From an uncultured Parabacteroides sp. (lineage in GTDB: Bacteria > Bacteroidota > Bacteroidia > Bacteroidales > Tannerellaceae): a DNA stretch of 64,000 nt. The position numbers and the translations under genes are program-made. The stretch is from assembly GCF_905196875.1 (NCBI RefSeq), contig NZ_CAJJWO010000017.1:1-64000 (forward strand), in the 5' to 3' direction. This document shows positions 26,554 through 35,545 of this stretch, one piece after another. The notes beneath the pieces were generated by a model. It was not told where the DNA came from, searched no databases, and worked only from the letters and a program-made list of their open reading frames with translations. Position 1 is the first letter of the stretch. Each line of letters starts with the position of its first letter.

Positions 26554-29500
26554 TGATCACACGGAAACCTACATTATGCACTTTCTGCCAGGGCAGATAA
26601 GATTTACGGAAATAAGCTGTCGCCGTTTTCGGATGATCTATCCATGAACCGCCACGAACCACTTTTTCCGCTCCGCGTCCCTGTTCTTTTTCGTTGTACG
26701 GATAAGGCAGATAATCGGAACGGGTCCATTCGGCAATATTCCCCTGCATATCGTATAATCCCCAGGGGTTAGCCTGATAACCGCCACCTTTCACCATCAA
26801 CATATTACCGTCATCCACCCCATTATCTTTCGGTTGGAAAGTATAATATTTATACCAGGGATCTGTTGAACTCATCGGCTGGGGATCGACACCTCTTACC
26901 GCTAATTTATTCAATTGCTTATCCGCCATATTTTCATACGCAGCAAAATCAGTTTCTAATGCACCATACCAGAAGTCACTGTCGCTACCGGCCCGGCAAG
27001 CCCACTCCCATTGCACCTCGGTCGGTAAAGCTACCTTTAATCCGGTTCTTGCACTCAACTTCTCACAGAAATCCATAGCTTCTTCCCAACTGACACGGAT
27101 AGCCGGCTGTTCCGGATTGTTTGCCGGATATCCCTCATGTACATGATCTTTCCAAAGCTGATTGATGAAGCGGCTGTTATGATCCGGGAAAACGGTACGG
27201 AATTGTTCGTTGCTCACTTCAATCTCTGCCATCCAGAAAGCTTTCTTTACTTCCTGCTTGTTTGCGGGCGAATAATCGGAATGTCCCCGGTTGCTTCCCA
27301 TTACAAACGTACCTGCCGGAATACGGACAAAGTTCATCACGACACCCGGAGCCAGTTCGATACTTTTCTTTGTCTCCCGTTCTTTTGCCAACATTTCCCT
27401 GGCTGCACCGGCATTAAACGGCCAGCCTTTTACCTTCACCTCTTTATCCTTATATTCCCGACGTTCCGGTTTTACGGGAGAGGGTTTCGGCTGTTTATCC
27501 AGATAGTCGGCATAGTCACGGATCTCAGCCTGCCAGTCTACACCTGAACCGGCATATTTTTCCGTCAGTTCCGTACGGCGGCTGATCTGCTCCACACCTT
27601 TAAAGAGATTGGCCTTGAATTTACTGTGATAAGGAGCATTAAAGTCAATCCAGTTATAAAGGGTTTTCCACTCTTTATCTGTTAATTCTACTCCATGATG
27701 TCCGGTTCTGAGTATCCTGATCAAATCACTGGCAGATGCATGATACTCATACGGATTCAATACTTCTATTTCAGCTTCCGGCCCCTGACGATGAACATAA
27801 GGATGCAGATTCAGATAACTTTTACCGAATCCGGTAAATTCATCGATACGACCACCGGTAAAATCGGCTAATTTGTTGGAACCGTCATGGCAAGCGATGC
27901 ATGCACGATCCAGAACCGGTTGGACTTCCAGTTCAAACGTGAACGGACGTTGTCCTCCTTCGGGTAGAGTAATCGCATGCGGTTTAATTGTCGATGCAAC
28001 TACACGTTTCGGAATAGGTATCTGGTTCTGATCTTCATGGCAGCCGATACAAGATACGGTTTCACCCGGCATACCGGTCAGCCAGCTTCTCATCCATTGT
28101 ACGGCCCGTCCGCACGAATCGAGCGGTTGAAGCGAGATCGGCGTGTTTGCTGGTATGGAGAACAAGGCGGAACCATCTTCCTCCACCGGGACAGTCCCCA
28201 GCAGGCGTTTAATATCCCAGCCGCTCTGTACCCCCTGTGCCCAATGGTCGGACGGGGTTTTATTATAAGCATATTCATAAGAAAGCACACGGAAGGCTTT
28301 CACCGTACCACGCGGTACGCCTTTCAACCCTTCCCCTTCATAGATATCCTGAATAAAGACAGTCGCTTCCTTCGTCCCGGGCTTCGTTCGATCGGGTATA
28401 ACCGGAGGAACCGGTGTTTTTCTGACCGGTATCGGATGGATCAGGCCTTCTCCCTCATATTCTGCAATCAACGTCAGGTTGTCGAATACATCTACCAGAT
28501 AGATTCCCCACAATGCATTCGGATTCAACTTGGCAGCTACCAGAAAGTATTTATCGTTCAACGGATAAGGTTTAATGAACTGTGGCCATACTCCGTCTAC
28601 CAAACGGTCTTTTACGATCGGCTCTATCTTACGGTCGCGGAAAGGTAATTCCTGTACCATGCCCAGTTCTGCTTTACGTCCTTTAGACGGATCGAACAGG
28701 ATCAGACGGCCTGAACGGGCAACGCCATGATGACCAGAGATTATTCCGATAAAACCGGATGCCTGTCCGGGAATCGGTTTGGCATCAAACGTACTGTTCG
28801 GGAAATAAGAGCCACTGCCATAAAGAGCTTTCTGTTCTGTTCCGTCCGGGTTCATGTGCATCACGAAACGGGAGAAATAATGCGTCAGGTCGGTATATTC
28901 CCAGCGGGTATACATTACCTTACCGTTGTTCATCAATACAGGCGACCAGTTGGCATCCTGGTCGAATGTCAGGCGACGCAACGATCGGTCTTCCGGGTTA
29001 TAAAGCACCATATTACCGACTTCATCATTCCCGTTCACACAGGGAACGCCATTGTAACCGATATTGGATATAGCCATGATCTTTCCCGAAGGCAACCAGG
29101 TTGCATCAAAAAATTCCAGATCCTTTTCCGGCGAGTCGATCAGTTTTTTCAAACCTTTCCCATCCAGGCCGACTTCGAAAACCTGCCAGCGCTTATCTGT
29201 ATCTACCATAGAGAACATGATACGATCGGCGTCCCAATGCAATTTCAGGTCGGGGACGGAAGATCCGTTATCCGGTTTAAAGACAGTACGCGATTGGATA
29301 TTGCCGCGAAGATTGGAAAGCTCGACGATCTCCGCATCAAACCCGCCACGTGCAGCGGAAGTCTGATTCGACCAGTTATTGTTTTGCGTTCCCAACGACC
29401 GGGGATTGATCTGACGAGCAGACGTTCCGATACGGTAACGGCCTACGATCATCTTATCCATATCCAGTTCGGGATTGGCCAAGAGTATCTCCCGTTTTAA

Positions 29501-30532
29501 ACGTAAAGCCTGCTGTGCTTCTTTTATTGTATTTTCATCGTTCGAATAGATACCGGAGAAACCTTTCCCTGCCAGTTCTTTCAAAGTTGAAAGTTTAGAC
29601 TGATTGGCGGTCCGATCAAACGACTTATTCCTTTTCATATCATTGAAAGCCTCTTCGATGGCTTGTATGTTAAGCCAGCTCAAAGACTCTTGCAGTTCGT
29701 ATACCTTCATGGCATCCTGTGCTATATTCAGGTAAGCGACTACTTGTTTATCCAGCTCTTTTTCCCGATCGGCTGTTGTAATACGGGAGGTAAAGTAATT
29801 CCTGTCTGCCAGCAGATCTACAACGGACCGGGCAATATGTTTTTCTATATTTGCATCATAAGTAGTGATCAACGCTTTCATGTCGCTTCCGGCAAACGGA
29901 AGGAATTGCGCCGATTCTGCCGGATAGCCGGCTATAATATCTTCAGATAACTCTTTGCCTGTTATCCCCTGCAAGCGGAAAATAACGGTTCCTGCGGAAG
30001 AGCGGTTTTCCAGTCCGATCTCGGCTTCGAAACGGACATATTTCTTACCCAAAGGAACCACGATCTGGGCGTTGGCATTGGCCATGATCGTCCGTTCGTA
30101 TGTTTTCTCTTTCATAACGACCGGAACATCTTTGGCATTGGCATTGAAGACCAGGCGGCCTGTACCGGTATCCTTAAAAGTGTCTTTCAGGTCGTTCAGC
30201 CAGACGGAAGAGCCGTCGGCAGCAATCAACCGGGCGTTTGCCCATACGGCCTGGTCGTCGGCTGTCCCGTCGACGGTACCCCAGGTATAAAGTACCATCT
30301 CATCCAGTCCGGTGACATCGGCGGTGAATTTCTCGACTGCCTGTTTCGCTTTTATTACTTTAGAAGAAACCGGCAGGCTGTTTTTCTTCATCTGCTCATA
30401 AGCATTCTGCTTGGCTGCAGCAATTTTCTCTGACCAGGAGGCTGATGCAGTCCCTTTATTTTCCGGCTTTTGAGGAAAGGCGAAAAGTGAAAAGGCCAGA
30501 CAGGTTGACAAAATAATTAACTTCTTTTCCAT
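26543..30532 (-). CDS. Multidomain protein: NPCBM-like, HzsA-like propeller, two haem c sites, FGE-like domain
   Basis: A 1329-residue exported protein (signal peptide to FAFPQ). Residues about 70-190 resemble an NPCBM carbohydrate-binding domain (VLYTWGTVDGT, KTYERTIMANANAQIVVPLG, VRFEAEIGL). A helical stretch follows to about 340. Residues about 400-800 form a beta-propeller like the middle domain of hydrazine synthase alpha and relatives (IMFSMVDTDKRWQVFEV, TFDQDANWSPVLMNNGKVMY, YFPNSTFDAKPIPG). Two haem c sites follow: CIGCH near 828 and CIACH near 874. The C-terminus (about 1065-1329) is a SUMF1/FGE fold (IPAGTFVMGSNRG, LPTEVQWEWACRAG, GNIAEWTRSDY, VVRGGSWIDHP). The two FGE active cysteines are absent, so formylglycine synthesis is unlikely. 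A redox or binding role in glycan use is inferred; no sulfatase is in the locus. It is coupled to the beta-helix gene and preceded by a repeat array. Confidence 0.85.
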   Translation of the reverse strand: MEKKLIILSTCLAFSLFAFPQKPENKGTASASWSEKIAAAKQNAYEQMKKNSLPVSSKVIKAKQAVEKFTADVTGLDEMVLYTWGTVDGTADDQAVWANARLIAADGSSVWLNDLKDTFKDTGTGRLVFNANAKDVPVVMKEKTYERTIMANANAQIVVPLGKKYVRFEAEIGLENRSSAGTVIFRLQGITGKELSEDIIAGYPAESAQFLPFAGSDMKALITTYDANIEKHIARSVVDLLADRNYFTSRITTADREKELDKQVVAYLNIAQDAMKVYELQESLSWLNIQAIEEAFNDMKRNKSFDRTANQSKLSTLKELAGKGFSGIYSNDENTIKEAQQALRLKREILLANPELDMDKMIVGRYRIGTSARQINPRSLGTQNNNWSNQTSAARGGFDAEIVELSNLRGNIQSRTVFKPDNGSSVPDLKLHWDADRIMFSMVDTDKRWQVFEVGLDGKGLKKLIDSPEKDLEFFDATWLPSGKIMAISNIGYNGVPCVNGNDEVGNMVLYNPEDRSLRRLTFDQDANWSPVLMNNGKVMYTRWEYTDLTHYFSRFVMHMNPDGTEQKALYGSGSYFPNSTFDAKPIPGQASGFIGIISGHHGVARSGRLILFDPSKGRKAELGMVQELPFRDRKIEPIVKDRLVDGVWPQFIKPYPLNDKYFLVAAKLNPNALWGIYLVDVFDNLTLIAEYEGEGLIHPIPVRKTPVPPVIPDRTKPGTKEATVFIQDIYEGEGLKGVPRGTVKAFRVLSYEYAYNKTPSDHWAQGVQSGWDIKRLLGTVPVEEDGSALFSIPANTPISLQPLDSCGRAVQWMRSWLTGMPGETVSCIGCHEDQNQIPIPKRVVASTIKPHAITLPEGGQRPFTFELEVQPVLDRACIACHDGSNKLADFTGGRIDEFTGFGKSYLNLHPYVHRQGPEAEIEVLNPYEYHASASDLIRILRTGHHGVELTDKEWKTLYNWIDFNAPYHSKFKANLFKGVEQISRRTELTEKYAGSGVDWQAEIRDYADYLDKQPKPSPVKPERREYKDKEVKVKGWPFNAGAAREMLAKERETKKSIELAPGVVMNFVRIPAGTFVMGSNRGHSDYSPANKQEVKKAFWMAEIEVSNEQFRTVFPDHNSRFINQLWKDHVHEGYPANNPEQPAIRVSWEEAMDFCEKLSARTGLKVALPTEVQWEWACRAGSDSDFWYGALETDFAAYENMADKQLNKLAVRGVDPQPMSSTDPWYKYYTFQPKDNGVDDGNMLMVKGGGYQANPWGLYDMQGNIAEWTRSDYLPYPYNEKEQGRGAEKVVRGGSWIDHPKTATAYFRKSYLPWQKVHNVGFRVIIED

Positions 30533-30582
30533 GATTCTATCTCTTATATTTTACTATCGGCTGCACTACCGGTTTAATATAA

Positions 30583-30674
30583 TCTCTGACTGTTGTTGGT
30601 AACAGTGTGTCACTAACGCTAGTGACAGTCCCTTACTAATGTTGGTAACGATGTCTTACTAACGTTAGTGACAC
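30583..30674. repeat. Four tandem 23-bp palindromic repeats
   Basis: Four contiguous 23-bp units (30583-30605, 30606-30628, 30629-30651, 30652-30674) have dyad centres at 30594.5, 30617.5, 30640.5 and 30663.5. The cores are GTTGGTAACAG (right half only), GTCACTAACGCTAGTGAC, TTACTAATGTTGGTAACG and TTACTAACGTTAGTGACA. The array lies 50-142 bases upstream of the haem/FGE-like gene, after the SusD terminator. No spacers separate the units, so it is not a CRISPR array. It is a likely multi-site operator or a set of RNA hairpins. Confidence 0.85.
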
Positions 30675-30697
30675 CGTCTCACCAGAGAAGGAAAGAA

Positions 30698-30721
30698 AGC
30701 CTCGCCAATAACGGCGAGGCT
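30698..30721 (-). terminator. Terminator of the SusCD operon
   Basis: AGCCTCGCC (30698-30706) pairs perfectly with GGCGAGGCT (30713-30721) around a six-base loop, followed on the minus strand by TTTCTTTCC. It lies 31 bases after the susD stop and separates SusCD transcription from the repeat array. Confidence 0.85.
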
Positions 30722-30752
30722 CCTCACCCATACTTAAGTTATTATCGAACGA

Positions 30753-32234
30753 TCAATAGTTCGGATTTTGGATCAATACACCATTGGAGAAGTCGATCTG
30801 TACCTGTGGCAACGGAAAATATTCGTGTGCTTTAGACCAAGCTGTGATATGTCCGGCCAATAGCGGGTCGAGTTCCAGTCCGTTCAGTTTATCCATCATC
30901 TTCCAACGTTTCATATCGTAGTAACGGATCAATTCAAAAGGAGTTTCCACACGGCGTTCCTGACGGATCTTTTCACGCATCTGATCCTGAGTCAGATTAG
31001 CAGCCAGGTCACCCAGTCCTGCACGGTTACGCACCTGGTTCACCATTTCCGCAGCACCGGCAATTCCTAACTCATTGGCAGCTTCGGCTTTCAATAATAA
31101 CAATTCACCCCAACGCAGGATCCCCCAATCCTGATCGCTTCGGTTACTGGCTTCCCAGGAATCGCCGTCTTTCATCAGCGGGGTCAACCATTTAACCATC
31201 GCCTTCTTTAAAGAACTCTTATTGAGCGAAACGACTTCTCCACCGGGCCATTGATACTGATCATCGAATGCTACAATCTGATTCAAACGATTATCGCCGT
31301 CTTCATAGCAATTTGTCAAATCAGCTACCGGACGAACTCCGGCATAGTTACCATATTTATGATCGAAATCATTATAGTTGTTCGGAGCAAGGAACTTGAT
31401 TGAGAAAACAATCTCATTACTGGCTTCCTGTGTATCATAAGTGAAGTTGTCGGCATAACGTTCGGTCAGGGAGTAACCATCGATCTCGTTCAGCAAGTTA
31501 TAAGCTTCCTGCACCTCTTCACGGTTGGTCACTTTTCCATCTTCTCCAAAAGCATGAAACATCAATACGCGTGCCTTCAAAGCCTTAGCTGCGCCCTTTG
31601 TTGCATGGCCGCCCGATCCCTTGAATGTTTTGTCATCCATCTTATCAATAGCAGTCTGCAAATCGCTGATAAGGTTCTTATATACATTATCGAGCGTTTC
31701 TTTCGGCATATTCTGGGTAGTGATATCCAACGGCACGGTTGGATACGGTACTTCTCCGTAACACAGATAAAGCAAATAATAACAATAGGAACGCAGGAAC
31801 ATCGCTTCACCTTCGTACTGGTTGCGTATGCTGCTCATATCGCCTCCTTCATAGTTTTCCAACTGATACAAAAAGATATTCAGGCGGGCGATAGCAGCAT
31901 AGGCTTCCTTATAAAGATCAGGAACAAACCCTTCCATCGCAGCATCGATATTGTCGGCCTGTATCAGGTCTGTCTTATAGACATAACTGGAACCGGAACT
32001 ACCGTAACCATTATCGGTCAAACAGTCGTAAACAACCATACCATATGATAATGTCTTGGCTTGCATAATATTATAACAACCGGCCAGAGCCGAGTCGAAA
32101 TCGGATTTGGATTGCCAGAAGATGCTTTCTGACGGAGAGGTTGTCGGGGGAGTATCGAGAATGTCTGAACAGGAAGATACTGTCATCATACCGGCAACCA
32201 ATAAAGAGATATATAATAGTTTATTCATTTTCAT
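30753..32234 (-). CDS. susD-like: SusD/RagB-type glycan-binding lipoprotein
   Basis: A 493-residue surface lipoprotein that caps the SusC-like transporter and binds the glycan. The lipobox is VSSC|SDILDTPP. The SusD-like N-terminal TPR region (about 40-220: FDSALAGCYNIMQAKTLSYG, GEAMFLRSYCYYLLYLCYGEVPYPTVPL in parts) and RagB/SusD C-terminal domain with LLLKAEAANELG, VRNRAGL, IRQERRVETPFELIRYYDMKRW (in parts) are complete. The gene starts 14 bases after the susC stop. Ligand preference cannot be read, but the neighbouring lyases suggest uronate-rich glycans. Confidence 0.96.
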   Translation of the reverse strand: MKMNKLLYISLLVAGMMTVSSCSDILDTPPTTSPSESIFWQSKSDFDSALAGCYNIMQAKTLSYGMVVYDCLTDNGYGSSGSSYVYKTDLIQADNIDAAMEGFVPDLYKEAYAAIARLNIFLYQLENYEGGDMSSIRNQYEGEAMFLRSYCYYLLYLCYGEVPYPTVPLDITTQNMPKETLDNVYKNLISDLQTAIDKMDDKTFKGSGGHATKGAAKALKARVLMFHAFGEDGKVTNREEVQEAYNLLNEIDGYSLTERYADNFTYDTQEASNEIVFSIKFLAPNNYNDFDHKYGNYAGVRPVADLTNCYEDGDNRLNQIVAFDDQYQWPGGEVVSLNKSSLKKAMVKWLTPLMKDGDSWEASNRSDQDWGILRWGELLLLKAEAANELGIAGAAEMVNQVRNRAGLGDLAANLTQDQMREKIRQERRVETPFELIRYYDMKRWKMMDKLNGLELDPLLAGHITAWSKAHEYFPLPQVQIDFSNGVLIQNPNY

Positions 32235-32248
32235 AACTTATGATTTAA

Positions 32249-35200
32249 TTAGAATTCAAGATTTACACCAAATGAGATAATACGGTTCTGCGGGTAATAT
32301 ACCAAACGCGTACCTTTCGTCGAGTTATAGTTACGTTCCGGGTCGCCTCCTTGTGGGAATTTGGTAAATGTCAACAGGTTATCACCCGAGAAGTAGAAAC
32401 GCAGGCGTTCGATCTTCGCTTTGCTTGTTATTTCTTTCGGCAATGTATAACCGAATGTCAGATTCTTCAAACGGAAATAAGAGGCATTGTGCAACCAGTA
32501 AGTACTTTCACGCTGATTCTTTGTTCCACCCATATCGGCAAAATACAAACGCGGATATTTCGCATCGGTATGTTCTTCCGTCCACATATTGTCGATATAA
32601 TCCTGAGAGATCGGTGATCCCTGATAGAACGGACGTAATCCCCAACCGGTAGCATAGTGCTTTGCACCCTGCACACCTTGTCCCATCAAAGAAAGGTCAA
32701 ACCCTTTCCAGCTGGCACCGAGATTCACTGTATATTCGAAATTCGGAGTACGGCCGTCAAGTACAGTACGGTCATTCTCATCAATAATACCGTCGGGAAC
32801 TCCGTTCGGGCCACTGATATCAGCGTATTTGATATCTCCCGGCAATGTGTTGTCATTAAATTGCTTCGGTGAACTAGTCACTTCTGCTTCATCTTTGAAA
32901 ATACCGATAGCTTTATAACCATAGAATGACTCGTAAGGCAAGCCTTCGCTATAGATCAAACCCTTGGAAGAGTCAATAAAGTCAGCACCGTATTTCGTTA
33001 ATTCGTTTCTAGTACGATCGAAGAAAACACCTGCATTATAATTCAGGCCTTTGAAGACACCTTCCCGGATATATCCGTTATAAGCCAACGTAACTTCGAC
33101 ACCTTTATTTACCATTTCCCCGATATTGACATTCGGAGGAGTCAAACCCAACAGCGAATTGCCCTGTGCCTCGCGAAGAATATCGTAAGCTCTTTTCTTA
33201 TACCAGTCGAATGTAATATTAAAACCATTGAATGCCGTAATATCGACACCGAAGTCACCGATAGAAGTAGATTCCCATTTCAGGTCGCGGTTACTGATCT
33301 TAGTTTGTGCCACTCCCGATTGCAGGTTCGAATTGTCAAAACTGTAATCCTTACCGGTCGTAACCGATGCATAGTAGGCATAAAGATCCACATTCTGATT
33401 ACCCAAGATACCCCACGAACCACGTAGTTTCAAGCTATTCAGCCAACTCCAGTCCAGATCCTTCATCCATTCTTCTTCAGTCACACGCCATCCCACAGAG
33501 AAGGAAGGGAACAGACCCCAGCGAGTTTCGGAAGCAATACGGGAGCTACCATCGTAACGGGCGTTCACCTCTAACAGATAACGCTGTTTGAAAGCATAGT
33601 TGGCACGGAAAAAGACAGACATGATCCCCCACTCTTCCGATTTACCTTTATTTGTCTGGACTGCAGATGATCCGGCATTCAGTTCATATAACGGGTAATC
33701 GAAGTTCTGACGATAACCTTCCAGATTATCCAACTTATAATACTCCAGGTTGTAACCGGCCATTACTGAAAAATCATGTTCTTTATTCGGTGTTGTCCAG
33801 TCGTATTTCAAATAGGTATATAAGTTATAGTAAGAACTGTTGTCCATCGTACTGGTCAGACCTGTACCGTTTGTATTCAAGGTACCGTTCTGAACACCGT
33901 CGTGATAATAGTAAACCGGTGTCGGAAGTGCCCCCCAATCCTTTACATGCTGCTGTTTGTAACGCATAGCTCCTTTGGTGTACCAGCTCAGTCCTTTGAT
34001 CGGATTTACTTCCAGCCAGGCCTGCGCATTGACATCGGTATCGACATACTTTTTGAAGTTCTCCGTTTCTACAATAGCCACCATGTTTTTGTTATTGCTT
34101 TCAAAAGTAAATGCTTTGGAAGTATAACGTTTCACGCCTGTTCCGTCGTCCGGCAGCCAGGGCATATAAGTCGGTGCCTGTGAAATCGTCGACAGATAAG
34201 CATCCGAATCACCCTGACGGGTTTCCTGACGGTTACTGCGGCTACCAGTAAAGTACATACCGAAACGCATCCAGTCGTTTATCTTTGAAGTCAGGTCAAG
34301 TGTTGCGTTGTAACGCTGAAACTCCTGTCCTCTCATGGTACCCGGTTGGTTAACCATACTTAATGAAGCATTGTAAGAAGTCTTTCCGCTTGTACCGGAA
34401 ACACTCAGATTGTGCTGGTGTACGAAAGCCGGATCAAACATGTAATCGACCCAGTCGAAACTCGGATACTTGTTCGGATCGGACGGATTCGTATAGTTCG
34501 CAATCATTTCCTGTGAATAACGGTCGGTTGCCGGAGCATTCGAGTTATCTTTTGCCATATTGAAATACTTCATATAGGTAGGAGAGTCCCAGATCAAATC
34601 CAACAGGTTGGTCGGAGTATGAACGGCAAAGTTTCCATTGTAACGGATAGAAACGCGATCTTTCACATCCGAACCGTTCTTTGTAGTGATCAGGATCACA
34701 CCATTTGCAGCACGCGAACCATAGATAGAAGCCGATGCAGCATCCTTCAATACCGAAACGCTTTCGATAATGTTAGGATCAAGGGAGGCAAGATCTCCCT
34801 CGACACCGTTAATCAGGATTAACGGGTTAGAACCGGTACTGGAATATGTACCCTGTCCACGCACGCGGATCTGAACGTTTTCGTTACCCGGCTGTCCTTT
34901 ATCAGAAGTGATACGCAACCCAGGCATCTGTCCTTGCAACATTGTCGAGGTATTAGCTACCGGACGTTTGGATATTTCTTCACCCGTGACGGCTGCAACA
35001 GCACCGGTCAGGTTTACCTTCTTCTGCGTACCGTAACCTACAACAACCACTTCGTCCAGATTCTGAGTATCTTCCTGAAGAGTAATTTTCAAACGAGCAT
35101 TACTGGCCACTTTCACTTCGTGGTCTTTGTATCCCAGATACTTTACCAAGATAACATCTCCGATCTTAGCCGGAACGGAAAAGTTTCCGTCTACATCTGT

Positions 35201-35386
35201 AATGATCCCTGTGGTTGTTCCTTTCACTAGTACAGATACACCGATCATCGGTTCTCCGAACTCATCCAAAACGATTCCGGAGACCGTCTGTGTTTGCGCA
35301 AACAAACTTAGACTTAAAGTAAATGCCACCATTAATAATAGTAATCGTCTAAACGATTGTGTGGCCTTTTTGATTTCTTTTTTCAT
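32249..35386 (-). CDS. susC-like: SusC/RagA-type TonB-dependent glycan transporter
   Basis: A 1045-residue outer-membrane transporter that imports oligosaccharides with TonB energy. It has a signal peptide (to FAQ), a CarboxypepD_reg-like domain (about 33-115: VSGIVLDEFGEPMIGVSVLV), the SusC hallmark LDEVVVVGYGTQKKVNLTGAV near 113-133, a plug with GLRITSDKG and SASIYGSRAANGVILITTK, and a 22-strand barrel ending IISFGVNLEF. It is the first gene of a susCD operon. The promoter region contains direct repeats of TGATACAAA (see 35430-35541) that are candidate HTCS sites. Confidence 0.96.
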   Translation of the reverse strand: MKKEIKKATQSFRRLLLLMVAFTLSLSLFAQTQTVSGIVLDEFGEPMIGVSVLVKGTTTGIITDVDGNFSVPAKIGDVILVKYLGYKDHEVKVASNARLKITLQEDTQNLDEVVVVGYGTQKKVNLTGAVAAVTGEEISKRPVANTSTMLQGQMPGLRITSDKGQPGNENVQIRVRGQGTYSSTGSNPLILINGVEGDLASLDPNIIESVSVLKDAASASIYGSRAANGVILITTKNGSDVKDRVSIRYNGNFAVHTPTNLLDLIWDSPTYMKYFNMAKDNSNAPATDRYSQEMIANYTNPSDPNKYPSFDWVDYMFDPAFVHQHNLSVSGTSGKTSYNASLSMVNQPGTMRGQEFQRYNATLDLTSKINDWMRFGMYFTGSRSNRQETRQGDSDAYLSTISQAPTYMPWLPDDGTGVKRYTSKAFTFESNNKNMVAIVETENFKKYVDTDVNAQAWLEVNPIKGLSWYTKGAMRYKQQHVKDWGALPTPVYYYHDGVQNGTLNTNGTGLTSTMDNSSYYNLYTYLKYDWTTPNKEHDFSVMAGYNLEYYKLDNLEGYRQNFDYPLYELNAGSSAVQTNKGKSEEWGIMSVFFRANYAFKQRYLLEVNARYDGSSRIASETRWGLFPSFSVGWRVTEEEWMKDLDWSWLNSLKLRGSWGILGNQNVDLYAYYASVTTGKDYSFDNSNLQSGVAQTKISNRDLKWESTSIGDFGVDITAFNGFNITFDWYKKRAYDILREAQGNSLLGLTPPNVNIGEMVNKGVEVTLAYNGYIREGVFKGLNYNAGVFFDRTRNELTKYGADFIDSSKGLIYSEGLPYESFYGYKAIGIFKDEAEVTSSPKQFNDNTLPGDIKYADISGPNGVPDGIIDENDRTVLDGRTPNFEYTVNLGASWKGFDLSLMGQGVQGAKHYATGWGLRPFYQGSPISQDYIDNMWTEEHTDAKYPRLYFADMGGTKNQRESTYWLHNASYFRLKNLTFGYTLPKEITSKAKIERLRFYFSGDNLLTFTKFPQGGDPERNYNSTKGTRLVYYPQNRIISFGVNLEF

Positions 35387-35429
35387 GCATTCATGGATTT
35401 AATTAGACTTAAAATTTCAACAAATTCAA

Positions 35430-35541
35430 TGATACAAAGAAAAGTATTCCCTTTATTACAAAAGAGAACAGACTTCCAATTTAATATTAAATTATTCTAT
35501 ATGAATAGATTGATACAAAAGTGACAGGAAAGTGATACAAA
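35430..35541 (-). promoter_or_regulatory. Probable HTCS operator and promoter region of susC
   Basis: TGATACAAA occurs at 35430-35438, 35511-35519 and 35533-35541. The last two are exactly 22 bp apart (two helical turns), as expected for direct-repeat sites of HTCS AraC domains. All lie within 160 bp upstream of susC and just past the HTCS stop. Confidence 0.5.
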
Positions 35542-35545
35542 TTTA

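Noticed and set aside
26543..27340. True formylglycine-generating enzyme for a sulfatase
   Set aside because: The domain lacks both active cysteines, and no sulfatase gene is in the window.
30583..30674. CRISPR array
   Set aside because: Units abut with no unique spacers and are palindromic and unequal; no cas genes are present.
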